Part shown: in pieces, positions 1 to 4,740 of the stretch
How the letters are laid out: each line of letters begins with the position of its first letter
How positions within the stretch are numbered: the stretch's first letter is position 1
Origin: Microcaldota archaeon
GTDB taxonomy: Archaea > Micrarchaeota > Micrarchaeia > Micrarchaeales > CABMGC01
Assembly (NCBI GenBank): GCA_030040595.1
Contig: JASHTL010000070.1
Span: 1 to 5,668 of the forward strand
Reading direction: 5' to 3'
Length of the DNA: 5,668 nucleotides
The notes under the pieces: generated by a model
The model's input: the letters and a program-made list of their open reading frames with translations, nothing else
Told to the model about the DNA's origin: nothing
Databases searched by the model: none
Program-made: the position numbers and the translations under genes

Positions 1-75
1 ATATTTTCGCGATTTCAGTACGAATTTGGCGTACAAGTAGCTACAAGCGGATGCAGTAAAGCTTTTTATTACTAC
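1..75. other. Non-coding left edge
   Basis: No gene can be supported here. On the plus strand the three frames are closed by stops at 38-40, 57-59 and 94-96. Any of these could be the tail of a gene outside the window, but no protein family is recognisable from so few codons. A short possible hairpin (GTACG / CGTAC, 18-34), an 8-bp palindrome GTAGCTAC (37-44) and a T5 tract (63-67) are visible. The T tract could end a transcript entering from the left. This is only suggestive. Confidence 0.3.
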
Positions 76-83
76 TTATATAT
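76..83 (+). promoter_or_regulatory. Archaeal TATA box upstream of the first ORF
   Basis: The sequence TTATATAT stands out from its surroundings and resembles the archaeal box A. Its centre is about 35 nt before the TTG at 115, which would place the transcription start near 103-107 and leave a leader of only about 10 nt. It probably drives the 115-534 gene and perhaps reads on into kae1 and bud32. No convincing purine-rich BRE is seen just upstream. Confidence 0.5.
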
Positions 84-114
84 TACTAGGACATAGTCCG
101 TTGGGGCGCGTGGA

Positions 115-534
115 TTGTCTGGGAGAACCGTACTGAACAGATATAGTCTGTTCATTTCCGACCTGCATAAGGCGATCAAGAACAAGAATGCAGGGCAAGG
201 GGACAACATACTTAGGAAGAAGGCTGCGCTAGTTGCAGCTTTGTCGTCGAGCCATTCATGGAAGACATACGAATACTTCAACGACGGCGCACAGTTTGAC
301 AAGGAAGCGATAATAAACGAGAAACGGTGCGCCTTCGAGAAAGGATGGATGGAGATAACGGAGGACGATGTCGAAGAGGTCATCTCCATTGAAATAAGCG
401 AGTACGCCTTCTCGATGTGGCTCTTCTACACGTTTGCCGGGAAGGAGGACAAAAAAGAGTACTCCACTCTCTTCGACCAGGTAAAGAAGGAGTTCGCCTA
501 CGGCCTTGAGCCGATTGAGCGAATCATTGAATAA
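115..534 (+). CDS. Hypothetical protein, 139 aa, TTG start
   Basis: I do not recognise this protein. It is soluble-looking, rich in Lys and Glu, has no signal peptide or membrane segment, and looks mainly helical. A basic N-terminal half (residues about 18-40, including AIKNKN and LRKKAAL) is followed by an acidic stretch (about 79-94, MEITEDDVEEVISIEI) and a charged C-terminus (GKEDKKEYSTLFDQVKKEF). The frame is closed by TAG at 94-96. Between there and the next in-frame ATG (residue 79) TTG at 115 is the earliest accepted start codon, and it sits just behind a TATA box, so TTG is chosen. The opposite-strand ORF over the same region looks like a shadow: Ser/Cys/Leu-rich and without a family signature. 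The gene ends 21 nt before kae1 on the same strand, so it may be co-transcribed with the KEOPS genes, but nothing in its sequence identifies it as a KEOPS subunit (Pcc1, Cgi121). Confidence 0.7.
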   Translation: MSGRTVLNRYSLFISDLHKAIKNKNAGQGDNILRKKAALVAALSSSHSWKTYEYFNDGAQFDKEAIINEKRCAFEKGWMEITEDDVEEVISIEISEYAFSMWLFYTFAGKEDKKEYSTLFDQVKKEFAYGLEPIERIIE

Positions 535-555
535 ACTTTTCCTCATTATAGAATT

Positions 556-1533
556 ATGGCAGTAATAGGGATAGAGAGCAGCGCCCATACGTTCGGAGTA
601 GGGATAGTCGATAATGGGAAGGTACTGGCCAACGAGAAGGAGATGTACAGGATAGGCACAACCGGCATGATCCCAAACGAAGTCGCTGAGTTCCACGTTG
701 GGAATGCAGGTCAGGTCATAAAGAGGGCTATTCTGAAAGCAGGATTGAGGATGGGAGACATAACAGGGGTAGGGTATACCAGAGGGCCGGGCATGGGTCC
801 GTGCCTGCAGGTGGGACAGCTCTCGGCAAAGATGCTTGCGAAGCGCATGCGCGTAAAGATCGCGCCTGTAAACCACGGAGTGGGACACATAGAAGCGGCT
901 AGGATCTTCTCCGGGCTCAGGGATCCGGTGGCGCTCTATGTCAGCGGCGGCAACTCCCAGATACTCAAGATCTCGGAGAAGCCTTTCCGTCACTACCGCG
1001 TCCTCGGCGAGACTTTCGACATAGGCATAGGCAACATGCTCGACTCGTTCGCGAGGGAAATAAAGCTAAACCCGGCATGGGGTTCTACTGTGGACAAGGT
1101 CGCAAAAGGCGGCAGGTACGTACAACTGCCGTACAATGTGAAGGGCATGGACTTCTCCTTCACAGGACTGGCGACCAAGGCAGCTACACTCGCAAAGGAG
1201 CACAGCAAGGAAGACATCTGCTTCTCTCTGGAAGAGACCGCATTCTCGATGCTCTGCGAGACAGCGGAGAGGGCGCTTCTGCTTACCAACAGCAACGAGC
1301 TCTGCGTATGCGGTGGCGTCGCACAGAGCGTGAGGCTTAGGGAGATGCTTGGCATAATGGCAAGGGAGCACGGCGCAAGATTCGGATTCTGCGCCAATGA
1401 GTTCAACGCCGACAACGGAGCAATGATAGCGCTTGTGGCGGAAAGGATGCTCAGGAACGGCTATTCCGTGCCCTTGGCAAGGTGTGACATAGAGCAGAGG
1501 TACAGGGTTGACTCTGCAGTGGTGTTTCCATGA
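556..1533 (+). CDS. kae1: KEOPS subunit Kae1, tRNA threonylcarbamoyladenosine synthase
   Basis: Catalytic subunit of the cytoplasmic KEOPS complex. It transfers threonylcarbamoyl from threonylcarbamoyl-AMP to A37 of ANN-decoding tRNAs (t6A). At 325 aa it matches stand-alone archaeal Kae1. Visible motifs of the ASKHA-fold family are the N-terminal IGIESSAHT (4-12), metal ligands in NHGVGHIE (H107, H111), LYVSGGNSQ with Y128, GETFDIGIGN (151-160), KGMDFSFTGL (196-205), the ETAF helix (227-230), GGVAQSVRL (253-261) and D286 in DNGAMIA. The C-terminus QRYRVD is also typical. Two places differ from sequences I know: the loop usually holding Gly-Gly-Pro reads NPAWGS (172-177), and GGVA is followed by QS rather than the common NN. 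The ATG has no clear Shine-Dalgarno; AATAAA about 24 nt upstream could be a weak TATA box for a leaderless start, or the gene may be read through from the preceding ORF. Its stop overlaps the start of bud32. Confidence 0.96.
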   Translation: MAVIGIESSAHTFGVGIVDNGKVLANEKEMYRIGTTGMIPNEVAEFHVGNAGQVIKRAILKAGLRMGDITGVGYTRGPGMGPCLQVGQLSAKMLAKRMRVKIAPVNHGVGHIEAARIFSGLRDPVALYVSGGNSQILKISEKPFRHYRVLGETFDIGIGNMLDSFAREIKLNPAWGSTVDKVAKGGRYVQLPYNVKGMDFSFTGLATKAATLAKEHSKEDICFSLEETAFSMLCETAERALLLTNSNELCVCGGVAQSVRLREMLGIMAREHGARFGFCANEFNADNGAMIALVAERMLRNGYSVPLARCDIEQRYRVDSAVVFP

Positions 1534-2114
1534 TGGTAAGCGAAGGCGCGGAAGCGAAGATATACTCGAAGAAGATATTTGGCAAGGAGCTGCTGGTAAA
1601 GGCAAGAGAGTCAAAAGGGTACAGGGTACCGCAGCTTGACAGGTCAATAAGGAGATGGAGGACCAAGAACGAGGCGAAGATAATGAGGACATTATATTCT
1701 GCAGGCATACCCATCCCAAGGATAATGGCGCTGGGCGAGTTCTCAATATTCATGGAGAGATTGGACGGACGCTTGATGAAAGACTTCGATTTCAAGGCAA
1801 ACGAGGCCGAGGAATCCGGCAGGATACTTGCAAGGATGCACGGTCTGGGAATAGTCCACGGTGATTTCACCCCTGCCAACATAATCTCGGATCATGGCAA
1901 AATATCTGTTATCGATTTCGGGCTCTCCGAGTTCAGCAAGGCGGATGAGGAGAGGGCTCTTGACCTTCTGCTCATGAAGAGGGCAATATCACCCTTGATG
2001 TACAAGAGGTTCGCAAAAGGCTATGCAAGCGAGTTCAAAGACCAAAAAGCCGTCTTCAGGAGGCTTGCGGAGATAGAGACCAGAGGAAGGTATCAGACCA
2101 GGACCCTACTTTGA
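1530..2114 (+). CDS. bud32: KEOPS subunit Bud32, atypical kinase/ATPase
   Basis: Small RIO-like kinase of the KEOPS complex (also called PRPK). It binds Kae1 and its ATPase activity supports t6A synthesis. Its 194 aa are typical of minimal archaeal Bud32. The family pattern runs GAEA (6-9), Lys in LLVKARESKGYR (probable ATP-binding K24), PQLD (34-37), RTKNEAKI with E48, MERLDG (75-80), the catalytic loop HGDFTPANI (110-118, with D112 and N117) and IDFGL (128-132, D129 as metal ligand). The usual loop text is HGDLTTSN, so F113, P115 and A116 are local variants that keep the catalytic Asp and Asn. The C-terminus RGRYQTR matches the conserved basic tail. The start overlaps the kae1 stop as ATGA; a second ATG follows at 1533. 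The overlap suggests translational coupling and equal dosage. In several archaea the two genes are fused; here they are separate. The 3' end overlaps the convergent protease gene by 9 nt. Confidence 0.95.
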   Translation: MMVSEGAEAKIYSKKIFGKELLVKARESKGYRVPQLDRSIRRWRTKNEAKIMRTLYSAGIPIPRIMALGEFSIFMERLDGRLMKDFDFKANEAEESGRILARMHGLGIVHGDFTPANIISDHGKISVIDFGLSEFSKADEERALDLLLMKRAISPLMYKRFAKGYASEFKDQKAVFRRLAEIETRGRYQTRTLL

Positions 2115-2486
2115 TGCAATATTGTAGAAAAGAAACTCTTTCTTTTTTAAAGTCCCCTTCTTAGAATCCACAGCCAGACCGACTGATTCTAATGCGATAA
2201 GCCCTATTATGACCTTGTCCATATGGTCGGATATCCATATCTGTGAATAAGTCTGCATCCCTTCTATTTCAAAATTTGCAACGCCATCGTACATTGTGAC
2301 AAGCCCATTCCCAGTCATAACATCCGTTGTGGGTCCCTTTTCTATTCCGAGCTCCTCTGCAATCTTTGAGGGCAGAATAGGTCTAGTGGTCCCAGTATCT
2401 ACCAGTCCAGTGTAATAGGTAAACGTGCCGCTGTCCTTATTTGTTATACCGACTCTGATATGCACAAGTCCCATCTTTTCCGCCAT
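2106..2486 (-). CDS. Retropepsin-like (clan AA) aspartic protease, single domain
   Basis: A 126-aa protein with the layout of a retropepsin-type half protease: an N-terminal strand (LVHIRVGITN), the catalytic LVDTGTT (28-34, D30), a Ser/Lys helix start PSKIAEELG (39-47), a flap-like region around GNGLVTMYDG (59-68), and the second hydrophobic-glycine signature VIIGLIALESVGLAVD (92-107), comparable to the family's 'LLG..LL..LGL.VD'. Proteins of this size act as homodimers with one Asp from each chain. There is no signal peptide or membrane segment, so it is probably cytoplasmic. ATG at 2486 is chosen; M5 at 2474 is an alternative. The gene is more AT-rich than its neighbours (21 of 60 GC at 2221-2280 by hand count), hinting at a different history. 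It is convergent with bud32 and separated from the upstream methyltransferase by 124 nt containing its own promoter. The substrate is unknown; proteolytic activity is inferred from the family. Confidence 0.8.
   Translation of the reverse strand: MAEKMGLVHIRVGITNKDSGTFTYYTGLVDTGTTRPILPSKIAEELGIEKGPTTDVMTGNGLVTMYDGVANFEIEGMQTYSQIWISDHMDKVIIGLIALESVGLAVDSKKGTLKKKEFLFYNIASK
2136..2148 (+). terminator. Pyrimidine/T-rich tract behind bud32
   Basis: CTCTTTCTTTTTT lies 22 nt after the bud32 stop. Archaeal RNA polymerase commonly terminates at such T-rich stretches without a hairpin, so this could end the KEOPS transcript. It lies inside the 3' end of the convergent protease gene, where it encodes the KKKE tail, so its T-richness may simply reflect lysine codons on the other strand. 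Confidence 0.3.
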
Positions 2487-2610
2487 GTTTATATTTTGTT
2501 ACGAATATCTAAAAGTCTTTTGATCCGTACAGATGCTTTAATTACATTGCACAATAATATTTGTATGCTTTTCTCAGATTACATGTTTATATACTCAAGT
2601 ATATTCGTAA
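2484..2610. repeat. Paired direct and inverted short repeats in the protease promoter gap
   Basis: The 11-mer CATGTTTATAT occurs at 2484-2494 and again in the same orientation at 2582-2592. Next to each copy lies a 10-mer that is inverted between the two sites: TTACGAATAT at 2499-2508 and ATATTCGTAA at 2601-2610. In addition, ATATACT-CA-AGTATAT (2589-2604) is a near-perfect palindrome and AAAAG-T-CTTTT (2511-2521) a small one. The first 11-mer covers the protease start codon, and the last 10-mer abuts the methyltransferase stop. They could be regulator-binding sites; chance similarity in AT-rich promoter DNA is also possible. Confidence 0.4.
2505..2514 (-). promoter_or_regulatory. TATA-like box for the retropepsin-like gene
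   Basis: On the minus strand the text is TTTTAGATAT, centred about 24 nt before the ATG at 2486. This is the spacing expected for a leaderless archaeal transcript. A stronger-looking TATATAAA on the same strand (about 2586-2593) could serve as an alternative promoter with a longer leader. Confidence 0.45.
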
Positions 2611-3243
2611 TCAACGGCTGGTCTTCTTTACTGCGATCACGTTATAATGTGTCTTGATAAATTTCATTTTGGCTATCCTGAAATCATGGAAGAATGAATT
2701 TATGCTCTTCTTGTCAAAGTAAAAGTGAGGCAATCCTTTCTCCATTCCGTCCAGGGGCAGGTAGGTATGAGGGGCTATCTTCTTCTGTTTCCACTTCCCA
2801 GGCCCTGATGGTATGTGTCTCCATCTTGGAACCGTGAAAAAGAGTATCCCGCCCTCGCGAAGCACACGTTCCACCTCCCCTATGACTCTTTTCACGCCTG
2901 ACGGGGTATTGTGGTGCAACGTTGATGTCGCTATTACAGCATCGAAGAATCCGTCCTTGTACGGGAATTTCTTATTCATGTCATGAATGACAAGGTGCGC
3001 AGATAACTTCTCCTTCCGCAGCCATTTACTTGCTATGGAAATGCCTGTCCTTGACGGATCAAAGCCGTATACATCAAACCCTTTCCCAGCAAGATATACA
3101 ACATGTCTTCCTGTGCCGCATCCGAGATCCAGGACGCGCTTAATTCCTTTTTTCTTAAATAACTCGGCGACGCCAGGTATGCTCTCGTGGGGTTCGAGAA
3201 AATACTTGCCCTTTTCCTTGTAGACCTTGTCCCAAGCCTGCAT
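2611..3243 (-). CDS. Class I SAM-dependent methyltransferase
   Basis: A 210-aa cytoplasmic Rossmann-fold methyltransferase that moves a methyl group from S-adenosylmethionine to an unknown acceptor. Motif I is VLDLGCGTGRH (37-47), followed by the ribose-binding acidic residue in YGFD (D62), motif II HDM (D88), FDAVIATSTLHH (100-111) and the VERVLREGGILFFTVP strand (124-139). The N-terminal AWDKVYKEKGKYF and GTGRHVVYLAGKGFDVYGFD resemble the TehB/Methyltransf_11 type of small-molecule enzymes, but the acceptor cannot be read from the sequence. The lysine-rich segment WKQKKIAPHTY (151-161) and the C-terminal part are the likely substrate side. The start ATG at 3243 lies 4 nt after the hydrolase stop, in a cluster of three ATGs of which only this one is in frame; GGGA about 9 nt ahead is a weak Shine-Dalgarno. 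The arrangement argues for one transcript with the SAH hydrolase, which clears this enzyme's inhibitory by-product. Confidence 0.9.
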   Translation of the reverse strand: MQAWDKVYKEKGKYFLEPHESIPGVAELFKKKGIKRVLDLGCGTGRHVVYLAGKGFDVYGFDPSRTGISIASKWLRKEKLSAHLVIHDMNKKFPYKDGFFDAVIATSTLHHNTPSGVKRVIGEVERVLREGGILFFTVPRWRHIPSGPGKWKQKKIAPHTYLPLDGMEKGLPHFYFDKKSINSFFHDFRIAKMKFIKTHYNVIAVKKTSR

Positions 3244-3247
3244 CGCA

Positions 3248-4498
3248 TCATGTCCCGTATCTCCACTGGCCCATGTACTCCTTCTGCTCCTTCGTGAGCT
3301 CGTCTATCTTGATGTCCATAGACTGCAGCTTGAGTCTTGCTATTCTCTCGTCAGTCTCAAGCGGTATCTGGAGCACCTTGTTCTGGAGCTTGCCCTTGTT
3401 CTTTGCTATGTGCACGGCTGCAAGGGCCTGGTTAGCGAAACTCATGTCCATGACCTCGCTTGGATGCCCTTCAGCCGCACCCAAGTTAACCAGCCTTCCG
3501 TCCGACAGCAGGTATATCTTCCTGCCCCCAGGCAATGCATACTCGTTCAGCTGGTTCCTGAGCTCCCTCCCTGACTTGATCTTCTTTTTCAGTGTCCTGA
3601 CGTCTATCTCCACGTCGAAGTGGCCTATGTTTGCAAGTATCGCGCCGTCCTTCATCTTCAGCATGTGCTCGTAAGTTATAACGTTGATGTCCCCTGTCGC
3701 AGTAACGAATATGTCGCCCTCCGGTGCAGCTTCGTCCATCTTCTTTACCTCGAACCCGTCCATCACCGCTTCAAGGGCCTTGAACGGGTTGACCTCCGTC
3801 ACTATGATGCGCGCGCCCAGGCCGTGGAGCCTCATTGCTATTCCCCTTCCTACCCAGCCGTATCCTGCCACAACGCCGACCTTTCCGCTCACCATGATGT
3901 TGGTTGCGCGTATTATGCCGTCAAGCCCGCTCTGGCCGCTGCCGTACCTGTTGTCGAATAAGTATTTCGTGTAGGCGTTGTTCACCGCCATCACGGGATA
4001 CCTGAGCACCTTCTCCTCTTCCATCGCCTTCAGGCGCACTATCCCAGTAGTTGTCTCCTCCGTGCCTCCGATTACCTTGAGGTCCGGATAATCCTGGTGC
4101 ACCATCGCGTGCATGTCAGCGCCGTCGTCCATGATTATGTCAGGCTTAAGCTTCAGCGCAGTCTTCATGTTCTCGTAGTATGCGCTTCCGTCCTGGCCTT
4201 TCCAGGCGTAGACCCTTATTCCTTCGGCAGCCAGCGCCGCGGCTATATCATCCTGCGTCGAGAGCGGATTTCCCGCGACAAGGGATATGTCAGCCCCTGC
4301 CGAGCGCATGGTCCTTACCAGCACGCCTGTCTCCTTGGTTATGTGCAGCATCATGGCGATCTTCACTCCTTTTAGGGGCTTGGACGCCTCAAGCTCCTTC
4401 TTGACCATCATGAGCGTGGGCATGTGCATCTCTGCCCATTCCAGCTGACGCTTTCCCTGTTCCGCAAGCTTTATGTCCTTTATCTTGTAGTCTGCCAT
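3248..4498 (-). CDS. ahcY: S-adenosylhomocysteinase
   Basis: Reversibly splits S-adenosylhomocysteine into adenosine and homocysteine using tightly bound NAD, relieving product inhibition of methyltransferases. From the chosen start it is 416 aa, the usual short archaeal form. Seen in order: NPLSTQDD (77-84), MDDGADMH (123-130), GGTEETTTG (144-152), the catalytic K178 and D182-N183 in TKYLFDNRYGSGQS, the NAD motif GYGWVGRG (212-219) with E235 as likely ribose ligand, GHFDVEID (292-299), NLGAAEGHPSEVMDMSF (338-354) and the C-terminal LTKEQKEYMGQW. The usual Asn-Asp before the lysine reads Asn-Asn (N173-N174). ATG at 4498 is chosen because AAGGAG lies 6 nt upstream and the family N-terminus begins here. 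The frame stays open for 44 more codons to ATG at 4630, giving a charged extension without family counterpart. The gene is GC-rich relative to its downstream neighbours (37 of 60 at 4201-4260). Confidence 0.95.
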   Translation of the reverse strand: MADYKIKDIKLAEQGKRQLEWAEMHMPTLMMVKKELEASKPLKGVKIAMMLHITKETGVLVRTMRSAGADISLVAGNPLSTQDDIAAALAAEGIRVYAWKGQDGSAYYENMKTALKLKPDIIMDDGADMHAMVHQDYPDLKVIGGTEETTTGIVRLKAMEEEKVLRYPVMAVNNAYTKYLFDNRYGSGQSGLDGIIRATNIMVSGKVGVVAGYGWVGRGIAMRLHGLGARIIVTEVNPFKALEAVMDGFEVKKMDEAAPEGDIFVTATGDINVITYEHMLKMKDGAILANIGHFDVEIDVRTLKKKIKSGRELRNQLNEYALPGGRKIYLLSDGRLVNLGAAEGHPSEVMDMSFANQALAAVHIAKNKGKLQNKVLQIPLETDERIARLKLQSMDIKIDELTKEQKEYMGQWRYGT

Positions 4499-4630
4499 GG
4501 CTATCTCCTTGCGTATCCGAATGTCGCAGGCTCTACTCAGAGCTCCCCTACTCTCCTCTTCTGCGCCCTCTTTATCCTTCTCCTTCTTTTCTTTACCCAC
4601 TTCCAGCGCATTCTTCCCTTCTTTTTCCAT
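4499..4630 (-). other. Purine-rich in-frame leader or N-terminal extension of ahcY
   Basis: Directly before the chosen ahcY start the frame is open for 44 codons. It begins at an ATG (4630) preceded two codons earlier by an in-frame TAG. Read as protein it is very polar (EKEGKNALEVGKEKKEKDK, then GAEEESRG). Read as RNA it is mostly A and G. It could be a 5' untranslated leader carrying the Shine-Dalgarno, or a real lysine/glutamate-rich extension. The family has no such segment, and ATG 4630 has only a weak GGAA in front of it, so the leader reading is preferred. Confidence 0.45.
4505..4510 (-). promoter_or_regulatory. Shine-Dalgarno site deciding the ahcY start
   Basis: On the minus strand AAGGAG is followed by six bases and ATG at 4498. 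It is the clearest ribosome-binding site in the window and favours the 416-aa product over the 460-aa ORF that starts at 4630. Confidence 0.65.
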
Positions 4631-4701
4631 TTCCTAGGTATGCTTCCCAGTGTAACACCGCCTGTGGCATCTTGTTTTACACCATACTTATGCCGAATAA
4701 C

Positions 4702-4709
4702 CTTTATAT
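4702..4709 (+). promoter_or_regulatory. TATA box of the surface protein gene, possibly bidirectional
   Basis: CTTTATAT on the plus strand is centred about 35 nt before ATG 4741, predicting a transcription start near 4730 and a leader of about 10 nt. The first ORF has the same box-to-start distance. Read on the minus strand the element is ATATAAAG and is the best TATA candidate in the 110-nt region shared with the divergent ahcY gene, where it would give a start near 4680. Confidence 0.5.
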
Positions 4710-4740
4710 GCCTATGTTGTATCTATTCACCTGTGGACCG

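Noticed and set aside
72..389. Minus-strand ORF of 105 aa opposite the first gene
   Set aside because: Its Ser/Cys/Leu-rich text has no family signature. The plus-strand ORF has protein-like charged composition and a TATA box in front.
256..993. Long minus-strand ORF of 245 aa across the first gene and kae1
   Set aside because: It covers most of the first half of kae1, which is certain from its motifs. Its own text (many His, Tyr, Arg, Cys) is typical of an antisense frame.
1066..1746. Minus-strand ORF of 226 aa across kae1 and bud32
   Set aside because: It runs through two confidently identified genes and shows no domain; Cys/Leu/Pro/Ser-rich shadow composition.
2460..2657. Plus-strand ORF of 65 aa with a hydrophobic middle
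   Set aside because: It begins antisense to the protease and ends antisense to the methyltransferase. The intervening AT-rich gap accounts for its Ile/Leu/Phe-rich text, and no start signal fits.
3227..3574. Plus-strand ORFs opposite the 3' half of the SAH hydrolase (also 3273-3674, 3620-3961, 3684-3974)
   Set aside because: They lie wholly or almost wholly antisense to an enzyme with intact catalytic motifs and have no recognisable domains.
4672..4740. N-terminal extension of the surface protein from ATG 4672 or 4714
   Set aside because: The TATA box at 4702-4709 predicts transcription from about 4730, so both upstream ATGs would lie outside the mRNA; the segment has no family support.
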